The notes beneath the pieces are model-generated. The model worked only from the letters and a program-made list of their open reading frames with translations. It made no database searches and was not told the origin of the DNA. 14,417 bases of DNA from DASZHC01 sp035938215 (GTDB taxonomy: Bacteria; Verrucomicrobiota; Verrucomicrobiia; Chthoniobacterales; JAFAMB01): assembly GCA_035938215.1 (NCBI GenBank), contig DASZHC010000110.1:1-14417 (forward strand), read 5' to 3'. Position numbers and translations under genes: made by a program. Shown here in pieces: positions 5,808-12,995 of this stretch. Numbering within the stretch: the first letter of the stretch is position 1; each line of letters begins with the position of its first letter.

Positions 5808-7430
5808 GTGTATCCTCTCACATCGCTGATCTTCATCGCGGTTTCAGTGGGGATGTTTTCGGCTGTAGGCCAGGAAACGGTCGGTGTTACTTCTTCGATT
5901 TCCCAGGTGACGGCCTACCTTGATCGCGCCCGGGTGACGCGCACTGCGAACGTGGATTTGCCTGCGGGAACATCCATTGTCGAGTTCGGGGGTCTGCCCG
6001 AGAACCTGGACGAAGCATCTGTTGCTGTAAGCGCAAAATCTGATGGAAGACTAACGATTGAGGGAATAGAGATTCGCCAACGGTTTTTGACGGAAAGCGC
6101 CAACCCCAGGGCACAGGAGCTAGAGCGCCAGATCCATGAACTGCAGGACCGGAAGAAGTCGCTTGAGGAGCAGAAGAGCGTTATTGGAGAAAGGCGAGAG
6201 TTTTTCAAAAACCTGAGTTTGGGACTTGGCAAGGGGGAAAAGGAGGCGATCAACCTCGACGATATCCGCAAACTTTACGCTTTCTATGGTGAGGAGGTTT
6301 TGAACCTGGCGGAGAATATCCTTTCGATTGGACAATCGGAGGCCAAGCTCAATGTTGAAATAGATCGGCTTCAGAGGGAGCTCGACGCATTGCGCGGCGC
6401 GGCGCAGAAGGCGCAGCGGGCGCTTCTGGTAAGCATCAAAGCGGAAGCAGCCGCAAAAGCGGAATTCGCCGTTCGTTATGCGATTGGCGATGCTTCCTGG
6501 GATTCGAGTTATGATGCGAAAGTTGACTCGAGTACAGGCAAAGTGACTTTGCTGTATAACGCGTTCGTGCGCCAAAAAACGGGCGAAGATTGGAGCAATG
6601 TTCGGCTTGGGTTATCAACGGCGCAGCCCGGCAAAAATGGGCAGATGGCTGAGCTTACGCCCGCCTTCCTTGACATGCAGGCCGATCATCCAGGGGTCTA
6701 CGCGATGGCAAGAGCGCTACCGGCGCCGACACCTGCCCCGGGCCAGGCGGCAAAAGCAAAGGATGAGTCTGCTGAGGTTACGGAAGCTCAGGCTGAGATC
6801 CGGCGCATGGGCGTTTCTGTTAACTATGATGTCGGATTTCCGGTGAGGATCCCGAGCGATGGGCAGCCGCATCGCACGAACATCATTGTACTTGATCTAG
6901 CGGGGGCCCCGCAATACGTCACAACACCGAAACTTGATCCGGCAGTTTTCTTGAAAGTGCGTTTGACCAACAGCAGCGAAGCGCAATTGCTTCCGGGACC
7001 GCTGAACCTCTTTCGGGACGGAGAGTTTATCGGCAGCGTTCCGTTGGGTCTGGTGCCACCCACGTCTGAATTCGATCTCTACGTCGGACGTGATGATTCA
7101 ATCAAGGTGGAGCGAAAGGAGACGGCCAGCAAAAGGTCAGAGACGGGTTTGCTGAATCGGAAAGAGGTAGAGGAACGGAGGTATCAGATTACTCTGCAAA
7201 ACTTCAGGCCGGGCCCGGTTCGTGTGGTGGTTTACGATCAAATTCCCGTGTCGAAAAATTCGGATATTACCGTCAATCAGGGCGACTTTTCGGACAAACC
7301 GACGGCAGTGGACAAGGACACTGGCAAGTTGACCTGGGAAATTGAGCTTCCGCCGAAGTTGAAGAAGGCAATCGAGTTCGGCTACTCGGTAGAATGGCCC
7401 AAGGGCAAGGAAATCAGCGGCGCGCCTTGA
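5808..7430 (+). CDS. Secreted MuiA-like protein (DUF4140 and DUF4139 domains)
   Basis: A 540-aa protein of the family annotated 'mucoidy inhibitor MuiA'. The N-terminus is a signal peptide (hydrophobic 4-20, likely cleavage after AVG at 21). A DUF4140-like domain follows at about 30-125, starting SQVTAYLDRARVTRTANVDLPAG. Two coiled-coil stretches (about 98-135 and 175-215) surround a helical linker. The DUF4139 domain (about 215-535) contains YAIGDASWDSSYDAKVDSS, a proline/alanine-rich loop near 300-325, and the terminal GKLTWEIELPPKLKKAIEFGYSVEWPKG. The beta-rich C-terminal half suggests an envelope or periplasmic binding role; molecular function is unknown. The start is a GTG separated from the panD stop by two codons in the same frame, without a separate Shine-Dalgarno, so translation is probably coupled to panD. 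No DUF4139 partner or polysaccharide cluster adjoins it. Confidence 0.85.
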   Translation: MYPLTSLIFIAVSVGMFSAVGQETVGVTSSISQVTAYLDRARVTRTANVDLPAGTSIVEFGGLPENLDEASVAVSAKSDGRLTIEGIEIRQRFLTESANPRAQELERQIHELQDRKKSLEEQKSVIGERREFFKNLSLGLGKGEKEAINLDDIRKLYAFYGEEVLNLAENILSIGQSEAKLNVEIDRLQRELDALRGAAQKAQRALLVSIKAEAAAKAEFAVRYAIGDASWDSSYDAKVDSSTGKVTLLYNAFVRQKTGEDWSNVRLGLSTAQPGKNGQMAELTPAFLDMQADHPGVYAMARALPAPTPAPGQAAKAKDESAEVTEAQAEIRRMGVSVNYDVGFPVRIPSDGQPHRTNIIVLDLAGAPQYVTTPKLDPAVFLKVRLTNSSEAQLLPGPLNLFRDGEFIGSVPLGLVPPTSEFDLYVGRDDSIKVERKETASKRSETGLLNRKEVEERRYQITLQNFRPGPVRVVVYDQIPVSKNSDITVNQGDFSDKPTAVDKDTGKLTWEIELPPKLKKAIEFGYSVEWPKGKEISGAP

Positions 7431-7465
7431 GAGTGGTTTCGCGTTCTAAAGCGATGGTTGGCAGG

Positions 7466-8704
7466 CTATGCTTTGAAAAACAGCGCGGCGAAAGCGCCAT
7501 CAAAATGGTCGCGGATCGGCGTATAGCCTTTCGAGCATACAAAACTCAACTCCGGGACTTCCCGGTCAATATCCGCTACGACGCTTTCGTTCTCTTCAGG
7601 TTCAATGCTGCATGTACTGTAAACCAAGCGGCCACCGGGCTTCAGGAATGGTATGGTCGCCTTGACGATTCTCCATTGAAGCTGGTGCATCCGCGAAAAA
7701 TCCAGCGGCGTCAATCGCCACCGGACATCGGTCCGCCTTCGGATGACTCCTGTGTTTGTGCAGGGAGCGTCCACCAGAATTGCATCGAAAGTTTCAGGGT
7801 TAAAAGGCGAGGAATGCTGAAGCCAGTCCAAGAGGACAACATTTGAATTGCTGACGCCCAACCTGACAAGGTTTTGCTGAAGCCGGGCAAGCCGGCCCTT
7901 GTCGTAGTCACATGCAATGAGGTTACCCTGATTTTCCATCTGCTGTGCCAGGTATCCGGTTTTGCCTCCGGGCGCCGCGCACGCGTCGAGTACCACGTCT
8001 CCGGGCTTTGGGGCCAAGAGATCACAGGCCAGAAGCGTGCTGGGATCCTGCACGTAGCCTACCCCTGAGACAATCCAGGAAAGCGGCAAGCGCGTGACCT
8101 CAAGGCAGTCGGGGTGCATCGCAACAAATTTGGCGCCTGGGAAACTATCGGCGAGTTCTCCCGGTGTTACCCGCAGGAGGTTTGCGCGTACGTAGATTTT
8201 GGCCGGCTCGTTGTTCCACGCGCAAAGTTGCTGAGCCAGTTTGCAGCCGTGCCGGGATTCCCATTTCTGCCAAAGGAATTCGGGATGCGAATACCGTATG
8301 TGAACCGGCGCCTCTTCGATCTTTTGGAGTACTTCGGATTTCTCGGTGATCGCTCGGCGCAAAATTGCATTCACAAGCGTTCGCGCGGGTCCTGCGATGT
8401 TTACCGTTTCATAGACAGCGGCATGATCTGGGATCCGCATTTTGTAGAGCTGATAGATACCAAGTCGCAAGACTTGGCGCGTGGGTAAATCCAAGCCGGA
8501 AGGGCGAAATTGCTGGATTATAAAATCGAGGTAGGAGCGATTTCGAATCACTCCATAAAACGTCTCGGTGACGAATGATCGATTAACGCTGTTTAAACCC
8601 GAGTGCTGGAGTGTTTGATGAAGAACCTCGTCTGCAAATTCTCTGCCACCTTCCCAGCGTTGCAGCGCCTTCAAACAACAGAGACGCGGATTTTTGCCAG
8701 CCAT
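7466..8704 (-). CDS. rsmB: 16S rRNA (cytosine-967-C5)-methyltransferase, RsmB/Sun family
   Basis: A 412-aa methyltransferase that uses S-adenosylmethionine to methylate a cytosine in 16S rRNA. An N-terminal NusB-like RNA-binding domain (about 5-130, with FYGVIRNRSYLD and HAAVYETVNIA) precedes the NOL1/NOP2/Sun catalytic domain. Motif I is DACAAPGGKT (240-249). Cys315 sits in DAPCTNTGVIRRRTDVRWR (motif IV, release cysteine) and Cys365 in YSTCSIEPEENE (motif VI, nucleophile). Length and order fit RsmB rather than RsmF or the shorter NSUN-type proteins. The ATG at 8704 has GAAGAGG 4 bases upstream on the minus strand (8709-8715). The gene is convergent with the DUF4139 gene, 35 bp apart, with no clear terminator. 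It lies downstream of ugd on the same strand, separated by 316 bp holding a composite repeat. Confidence 0.95.
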   Translation of the reverse strand: MAGKNPRLCCLKALQRWEGGREFADEVLHQTLQHSGLNSVNRSFVTETFYGVIRNRSYLDFIIQQFRPSGLDLPTRQVLRLGIYQLYKMRIPDHAAVYETVNIAGPARTLVNAILRRAITEKSEVLQKIEEAPVHIRYSHPEFLWQKWESRHGCKLAQQLCAWNNEPAKIYVRANLLRVTPGELADSFPGAKFVAMHPDCLEVTRLPLSWIVSGVGYVQDPSTLLACDLLAPKPGDVVLDACAAPGGKTGYLAQQMENQGNLIACDYDKGRLARLQQNLVRLGVSNSNVVLLDWLQHSSPFNPETFDAILVDAPCTNTGVIRRRTDVRWRLTPLDFSRMHQLQWRIVKATIPFLKPGGRLVYSTCSIEPEENESVVADIDREVPELSFVCSKGYTPIRDHFDGAFAALFFKA

Positions 8705-8821
8705 AGAGCCTCTTCAGGTCCCGCGCTGATCGTCCTCTGGAGTCACAGAAATGAGGAGCGGAACGATATTCCAAAGATCCCACAAATCCGATCAAGTTCT
8801 AATTAAATCGTTTCAGAGCAA

Positions 8822-9003
8822 GCGAGGCCGCGCCTCAGACCGACGAGACGTAAGGATCTCAAGGTCGATTGGGAGCAGAGCCGATTGGGTCAAGCGGCCT
8901 CGCTATAGAATCCTTGAAAAGCAAAAACCGCCTAATGATTAATGTGCGGATACAGAAAAAATCTTGACTCATCTGCAACCGATTTTGCTTTTCAAGGATT
9001 CTA
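8822..9003 (+). repeat. Composite dispersed repeat, copy B (GC-rich half plus MITE-like half)
   Basis: The GC-rich half (8822-8903) is bounded by perfect 10-bp inverted ends GCGAGGCCGC and GCGGCCTCGC. It joins directly to the MITE-like half (8906-9003). The whole unit matches the reverse complement of 11450-11623 at roughly 80% by hand alignment, including CGCCTCAGACCG and TTGACTCATC; an 8-bp stretch present here is absent from the other copy. The region between rsmB and ugd (8705-9020) otherwise holds nothing I can name. The right end of the repeat stops 17 bp from the ugd stop codon. Confidence 0.8.
8906..9003. mobile_element. 98-bp MITE-like element with perfect 21-bp terminal inverted repeats (copy B)
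   Basis: The ends at 8906-8926 and 8983-9003 are perfect reverse complements over 21 bp. If the outermost TA on each side is counted as a target duplication, the inverted repeat is the 19-bp GAATCCTTGAAAAGCAAAA. TA duplications are characteristic of IS630/Tc1-mariner transposases, so a related autonomous element is the inferred driver. The 56-bp middle has no coding capacity but is conserved in the second copy (CTAATGATTAATGTGCGGA). Confidence 0.75.
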
Positions 9004-9020
9004 GTCTGAGTGCGGCGACT

Positions 9021-10328
9021 TCAGATGCTCGTGCTTCGGCCGACTCCGTGATACGTGAACCCAAGCTGTTTCATGGTGCGCGGCTCGAAGAGATTTCGCC
9101 CATCAAAGACGATGGGCGTATGCATAATCTTGCGGACCCGCTCGAAATCAATCGCCTGAAATTCTCGCCATTCGGTCGCCAAGATTAGCGCTTCAGCATT
9201 TTCAGCCGCCTCAAGCGCCGAACTGGCAAGCGTCAACCCTTTGCAGAGGTTGAGCTCCAGCACTTTTTCCATTCCCTTTGGATCGTAGGCCCGGACCGCC
9301 GCACCTTCGTTCAGAAGGTCATTGACGAGGTCGACGGCGACCGAGTTGCGAACATCGTCCGTATCGGGTTTGAAGGTCAATCCCCAGACTGCAATACGCT
9401 TGTCCTTGAGGACCCAGAGGGTGTCCCTGATCTTTTTGACGAAGCGTTCTCGTTGCAGCCTGTTCACGCGTTGGACTTCCTTCAGGAGCATGAACGGCGC
9501 TCCCAGTTGCTCCGTTATGGCAATGAAAGCTGCGACGTCCTTTGGGAAGCACGATCCGCCGTAACCAAGTCCCGCGCTAAGAAAGTTTCGGCCTATTCTT
9601 TTGTCTGCCCCAATCCCGTCGGCAACCATCTCCACGTCCGCTCCGGTTGCTTCACATATCGCCGAAATCGCGTTGATATACGAAATCTTGAGCGCCAGAA
9701 AGGAATTTGCCGCGTGTTTGATCAATTCGGCGCTATTAATGTCGGTAACGATGATTGGCGCCATGAAAGGTTCGTAAACCTTTTTCATAAGCGATAATGC
9801 GCGGTCGCTCTTCGATCCAATCACGATTCTGTCCGGATTCATGAGGTCGGAAACCGCGCATCCTTCCCGGAGAAATTCCGGATTGCTGACGACGTCAAAC
9901 TTGACATCCGCCTTATTGTAACGCCGGATTGTCTCAGCGACCTTCTCGCCCGTTTTTACAGGCACCGTACTTTTATCGACGATCACCCGATATTCCGTGA
10001 GAACCTCAGCAATCTCTCTTGCGACTCGCTCTATATAGGTCAGGTCCACGCTACCATCCGCCTGAGGAGGCGTGGGGACCGCGATAAACACAATTTGGGA
10101 GTGGCTTACGCCGTCTTCGATACTGTTGGTAAAGCGGAGTTGACCTGCCGATACGTTTCTATGGACGACCTCCTCAAGGCCGGGTTCATAGATCGGAATC
10201 CGTCCACTTCGCAGTGCGTCGACCTTTCGCTGATCGTTGTCTACACAGATGACGTTGTGACCGACGTCGGCGAAGCAGGCGCCGGTCACCAACCCCACGT
10301 AGCCTGAGCCGATAATCGAGATGTCCAT
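9021..10328 (-). CDS. ugd: UDP-glucose 6-dehydrogenase
   Basis: Oxidises UDP-glucose to UDP-glucuronate with two NAD+, supplying uronic acid precursors for polysaccharide or lipid A modification. The 435-aa protein has the N-terminal Rossmann fold starting MDISIIGSGYVGLVTGACFA (G7xG9xxG12), VPTPPQADGSVD (84-95), the DKSTVPVKTG segment and SNPEFLREGCA (148-158). The central domain has Lys204 and Asn208 (ELIKHAANSF). The catalytic Cys260 is in GYGGSCFPKD with Asp264, and the C-terminal domain has WGLTFKPDTDDVRNS. Length is normal. The frame opens at 10418, but the ATG at 10328 gives the conserved N-terminus directly at the nucleotide-binding strand. No strong Shine-Dalgarno is visible. No glycosyltransferase or capsule gene adjoins it, so its product's destination is unknown. 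A long upstream region with inverted repeats precedes it. Confidence 0.96.
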   Translation of the reverse strand: MDISIIGSGYVGLVTGACFADVGHNVICVDNDQRKVDALRSGRIPIYEPGLEEVVHRNVSAGQLRFTNSIEDGVSHSQIVFIAVPTPPQADGSVDLTYIERVAREIAEVLTEYRVIVDKSTVPVKTGEKVAETIRRYNKADVKFDVVSNPEFLREGCAVSDLMNPDRIVIGSKSDRALSLMKKVYEPFMAPIIVTDINSAELIKHAANSFLALKISYINAISAICEATGADVEMVADGIGADKRIGRNFLSAGLGYGGSCFPKDVAAFIAITEQLGAPFMLLKEVQRVNRLQRERFVKKIRDTLWVLKDKRIAVWGLTFKPDTDDVRNSVAVDLVNDLLNEGAAVRAYDPKGMEKVLELNLCKGLTLASSALEAAENAEALILATEWREFQAIDFERVRKIMHTPIVFDGRNLFEPRTMKQLGFTYHGVGRSTSI

Positions 10329-10468
10329 ATTTTGTGTCGGAAAGACGAGCATCTCAGATAGCCGAGATCTCTCGTTTGTCCAGCAGGACGTACACTGTCT
10401 GGGTCGATGGCCTCTCAACTGTTCTAATGAGAGCAGTTCAACCGGCCCGGAAAGGAGTTGGTTACTGG

Positions 10469-10538
10469 GCGCGCTCTTACCGATGGGGAGCTGCGGCTTT
10501 GCTGAGCTTCCCAGCCCGCTCCAATCAGAGCGGCGCGC
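10469..10538. repeat. 70-nt two-hairpin unit upstream of ugd
   Basis: Outer GCGCGC (10469-10474) can pair with GCGCGC (10533-10538). Inside, TGGGGAGCT (10484-10492) pairs with AGCTTCCCA (10505-10513) with one G-T wobble, and CCGCTC (10516-10521) pairs with GAGCGG (10528-10533; the last G is shared with the outer stem). It is tRNA-sized but lacks a T-loop, anticodon stem or CCA, so it is not a tRNA. It could be a REP-type repeat unit or part of the ugd leader. Confidence 0.4.
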
Positions 10539-10583
10539 TTAGATTGAAGGGCAAGCCGCTCTACGCTTATGCATGGGTCGACA

Positions 10584-10599
10584 CTCTTTCATGAAAGAG
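10584..10599. promoter_or_regulatory. Perfect 16-bp palindrome, candidate operator
   Basis: CTCTTTCATGAAAGAG reads the same on both strands. It lies 256 bp upstream of the ugd start and 351 bp upstream of the lipoprotein gene, with a GTCGAC site immediately before it (10578-10583) and another about 11 bp after it. Dimeric repressors bind sites of this shape, but no regulator gene is present in the window and the match is only structural. Confidence 0.35.
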
Positions 10600-10950
10600 A
10601 TTGAGCAACCGGTCGACCTGAAATAAACCAATAATTAGCTAAAAATTAGATCAGTGTAACAAGGTCCCTCAACCCATTCAACGGCTCTTGGGAGGCTTAA
10701 CGTCCAATCATGGCGTCTCTACAATTCAGCGAACGCTTAACGTTGGTCTCAATTGAATCCCGGCTATCTGAAGCGGAGGCGGCAAAGCCAAGCGTTGCGT
10801 TACCTTTGCGGGGTTCTTTTCCCTTCGATTTGCAACATTTTCCTGGTGAACGGCGCCCCAATGCAATATACAATACCCTGATCGGCTCTTTCCTCAGGAC
10901 ATTTGTTTGGAGGTTCAGTTTCAACTAAAATCCAAGTTAGCAAAAAAGAT

Positions 10951-11346
10951 ATGAAACACTCGTTTTCCATCCTAAGCCTTATCGGCACCGTTGCCCTTCT
11001 CGTCCTAGCAGGAGGCTGTGCTACTACAGGGCCGGGCCCGATATCGAGCGCCGCAACACAGGAAGAGAGCTTGCTCTCATCTGCAGGCTTCAGGGTCAAA
11101 GTGGCCAGCACTCCCCGCCAGCAACAACACCTCAAGACGCTCACACCATATAAAATCATGGTTGTGCATCGCGAAGGGAAGACCTTTTACGTCTATGCGG
11201 ACCCGGCTCACAACCAGATCTACGTCGGCAACCAAGCCCAGGACAAGAGGTATAAACAGCTCCGCAAGGCGAACAATCTAGCTGAGGAACAAAGCTATTC
11301 GGAGGCTATGGGCGACTGGGGCGCGTGGGAGCCTTTTGGTTATTGA
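10951..11346 (+). CDS. Small predicted lipoprotein of unknown function
   Basis: A 131-aa protein whose N-terminus is a lipoprotein signal: MKHSFS, hydrophobic core ILSLIGTVALLVLA, then AGGC with the modified Cys at 23, followed by a flexible ATTGPGPISSAATQ linker. The mature part contains YKIMVVHREGKTFYVYADPAHNQIYVG (about 71-97), which looks like a short beta-rich domain, and an acidic, aromatic C-terminus (AMGDWGAWEPFGY). I do not recognise a named domain. The ATG at 10951 is chosen over upstream in-frame starts because it places the signal peptide at the N-terminus; an AAAAAAGAT stretch lies just upstream, a weak ribosome site. It stands alone between two inverted-repeat-rich regions, so context gives no function. 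Confidence 0.75.
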   Translation: MKHSFSILSLIGTVALLVLAGGCATTGPGPISSAATQEESLLSSAGFRVKVASTPRQQQHLKTLTPYKIMVVHREGKTFYVYADPAHNQIYVGNQAQDKRYKQLRKANNLAEEQSYSEAMGDWGAWEPFGY

Positions 11347-11449
11347 GCAAGTTCCGAGATCGCAGAGTGCGCAAATTGTCTGGTTCGTTAGACGCCCAAT
11401 GGTCCAACGAATCGGCTTTGAAGTATGGGCCGGCATGATCATAAAACGC

Positions 11450-11546
11450 TGGAATCCATGAAAAGCAAAACTGTTAGCGGATGAGTCAAGTTCTTTTCTG
11501 TGTCCGCACATTAATCATTAGGTTGCTTTACTTTTCAAGGATTCTA
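11450..11546. mobile_element. MITE-like element, copy C (degenerate ends)
   Basis: The left end TGGAATCCATGAAAAGCAAAA-type sequence and right end CTTTTCAAGGATTCTA are the same inverted ends as in copy B, with substitutions in the left arm and a small insertion in the right arm (TTGCTTTACTTTTCAAGG). The right edge keeps TA; the left edge has TG. The conserved core CATTAATCATTAGG is present in reverse orientation. It appears older or more diverged than copy B. Confidence 0.65.
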
Positions 11547-11623
11547 TGGCGAGGCCGCTGCGCCCAATCAGCGCTGCTCCCAACGCGACCTTGACATCTC
11601 GCCGGTCTGAGGCGTGGCCTGGC
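11450..11623 (-). repeat. Composite dispersed repeat, copy C (inverted relative to copy B)
   Basis: The reverse complement of this segment aligns with 8822-9003 along its full length. The GC-rich half (11549-11623) keeps one 10-bp end (GCGAGGCCGC, 11549-11558), while the other (11614-11623) has two changes. An 8-bp deletion relative to copies A and B removes AAGGATCT. Because both halves are present in both copies and in the same order, the composite seems to have spread as one unit or been duplicated. Confidence 0.8.
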
Positions 11624-11680
11624 AAATGACAGCGTAATGTTAGTAAGAGTGGGTCGGCATGAGTCGACCTGCTCCTGGAT

Positions 11681-11740
11681 GTAGGCGAACCGTCTCGTTT
11701 GCACAGTCTTGAAGCGTGCAAAACGGGACGCTTCGCCTAC
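11681..11740. repeat. Long imperfect hairpin
   Basis: GTAGGCGAACCGTCTCGTTT plus GCAC (11681-11704) pairs with the segment 11716-11740, which ends CGCTTCGCCTAC. Pairing covers about 24 bp with one mismatch, one G-T wobble and one bulge, around an 11-nt loop. No T-run follows on either strand. It resembles a dispersed palindromic unit more than a terminator. Confidence 0.6.
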
Positions 11741-11752
11741 CTCAGGCTTTGG

Positions 11753-11782
11753 ATCCCCTCAGCCCCGACTTTGGGGCGGGAT
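11753..11782. repeat. GC-rich hairpin with asymmetric bulge
   Basis: ATCCC (11753-11757) pairs with GGGAT (11778-11782) and GCCCC (11762-11766) with GGGGC (11773-11777), leaving a CTCA bulge on one side and a GACTTT loop. The pairing is perfect within each 5-bp stem. It may help to end converging transcripts, but there is no T-run. Confidence 0.45.
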
Positions 11783-11921
11783 GAAACACCAAGCGCAGCA
11801 GCAGCCAGAATGAAAGTAGAAAGGTGAAGCGCGGTGCAGACCTGCATCCCGGCTTCCAATGCTGCCCAGGGGCCGCGCCTTGGCTGGTATCAGTCGCAAA
11901 AGAAAAATTGAGCTGTAAGCG

Positions 11922-12926
11922 TCACGGCATCTCCACCTCTACCTCTACCAATTCGCTCTCGAACTTTTCCGAACGGTTCGCATAAAAGGGATAACGGCCC
12001 GCGTCTTCGACCGCGCGATATCTCCAGTGTTTATAGAGCCAGAGCCACTGCTCCGGACACTGCCGGATCGTTGGTTCAAACCTCTCCCAACAGATTTGCG
12101 CAATCTGTTGGTAGGAGGCCTCTTTACTGACCTCAAGCGGTTCGAGAAGCCGCACCATGTATCGTCCATCTGGTTGCAATAGTGTGATAAAGGGTTGGAT
12201 GAGGGCGTTTGTGCGCTTATGGAGGATGGCGTGCATCATTGTGACTCGCATTCGGAGACCAAATGAGCGAATTATTACCGCAGGCTGTGACATCTTCATG
12301 GTTAGATCAGCCAAGATCCCTACTGGCGTTCCGCGCAAAAGCATTTTTAGAAAACGAGTCATTGATAATTCCTGAGTAACCGTCTTTTGACCTGAGGTTT
12401 CCCGCAGTCGACGGAAAATCGGAGTTAGCCGATCATTCTTAAAGCGCTGCGTCAGTACACAGCCTTGGTAACCGCGCAGAGCAAACAAGGCGCTCGCCCA
12501 CTCGAAGTTACTGAAATGAATGGTCAGAAAGATCGGCGCAGGCGGTGAAAAGCTCGAACAGCGTTCCTTGACAGCGAAGTCATCCTCAAAATAGAGAAAG
12601 CGATCGACGTTGCTTGCGTTCAGTCTCGCGGACCAGAATAGCTCCAGAAAGCTGCGAGCGAACAGCTGAAGCGATCGTCGGGCTATCACTTTGCGATCCG
12701 ATAGATCTCTTTCCTCGCCAAAAGCGGCTTTGAGATTCGCCAATGCGACTGCCCGACCCTTCCTGTCCAAGTGAAAAGCCAGCCATCCAGCCAAATCTGC
12801 CAGAAGACGAAGCAGAGCCAATGGCAGCAGCGGAATAATGCGGGCGCACAAGGCAACGCCAAGCCATTCGAACCAGTAACGCACCACCTTATTCCAATTC
12901 ACTCTAGTGACTTTTTTGTCATTCAT
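11922..12926 (-). CDS. Lipid A biosynthesis (Kdo)2-lipid A acyltransferase-like protein, LpxL/HtrB family
   Basis: A 334-aa member of the lysophospholipid acyltransferase family PF03279, which adds secondary acyl chains to lipid A at the inner membrane. The hydrophobic N-terminus (about 20-52) is the usual membrane anchor. NLKAAFGEE (64-72) matches the family's NLRLAFPE-type segment. The HX4E catalytic motif is HFSNFE, His137 and Glu142 (usually HFGNWE). Arg161 in TQRFKND fits the second conserved catalytic region, and PEQWLWLYKHWRYR (281-294) is the characteristic C-terminal motif. The usual 'DQ' after GILAD is DL (Asp207-Leu208), so substrate details may differ. Length is normal. Start ATG 12926, no clear Shine-Dalgarno. 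It lies 171 bp downstream of the adaptor-protein gene on the same strand. Whether it is the LpxL or LpxM type cannot be told from sequence alone. Confidence 0.9.
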   Translation of the reverse strand: MNDKKVTRVNWNKVVRYWFEWLGVALCARIIPLLPLALLRLLADLAGWLAFHLDRKGRAVALANLKAAFGEERDLSDRKVIARRSLQLFARSFLELFWSARLNASNVDRFLYFEDDFAVKERCSSFSPPAPIFLTIHFSNFEWASALFALRGYQGCVLTQRFKNDRLTPIFRRLRETSGQKTVTQELSMTRFLKMLLRGTPVGILADLTMKMSQPAVIIRSFGLRMRVTMMHAILHKRTNALIQPFITLLQPDGRYMVRLLEPLEVSKEASYQQIAQICWERFEPTIRQCPEQWLWLYKHWRYRAVEDAGRYPFYANRSEKFESELVEVEVEMP

Positions 12927-12995
12927 AAGACTCGTTTGTTACAAGGAATCCCGAATGGAGAGAATATTACTCAGACCGATGCGGCAGTCGCGCCA

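Larger units (their letters stand above)
10329..10950. other. Non-coding region between divergent ugd and lipoprotein genes
   Basis: This 622-bp region separates divergent genes. It contains a two-hairpin unit (10469-10538), a perfect 16-bp palindrome (10584-10599) flanked by two GTCGAC sites (10578-10583 and within GGTCGACC), and an AT-rich stretch at 10621-10660 that could hold promoters. A direct repeat GCTTAACGT occurs at 10696-10704 and 10736-10744. Short reading frames on both strands at 10697-10928 look like no protein I know and have poor start signals. Confidence 0.45.
11347..11921. other. 575-bp convergent intergenic region packed with repeats and hairpins
   Basis: No gene is supported. 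From left to right it holds a weak 6-bp hairpin (TTCGTT/AACGAA around 11386-11413), copy C of the composite repeat (11450-11623), a GGTCG/CGACC hairpin (11652-11669), a long hairpin (11681-11740), a GC-rich hairpin (11753-11782) and a nested inverted repeat near 11826-11858 (GAAGC/GCTTC enclosing TGCA/TGCA). None is followed by a T-run on either strand, so intrinsic termination is not demonstrated even though transcripts converge here. Confidence 0.55.

Noticed and set aside
8060..8580. Plus-strand frames within rsmB
   Set aside because: They are antisense shadows of the RsmB catalytic and NusB-like domains, whose motifs are complete on the minus strand.
10469..10538. tRNA gene
   Set aside because: Size and an outer stem fit loosely, but there is no T-loop sequence, no anticodon arm of correct size and no CCA end.
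10860..10880. TATACAAT as the -10 box for the lipoprotein gene
   Set aside because: No acceptable -35 hexamer occurs at 16-18 bp upstream, so a promoter call is not supported.
10697..10928. Overlapping 72-75 codon frames on both strands upstream of the small lipoprotein
   Set aside because: No domain, no signal peptide, and the nearest GGGAGG to the plus-strand ATG at 10710 is about 14 bases away. Both strands are open equally, which suggests chance.
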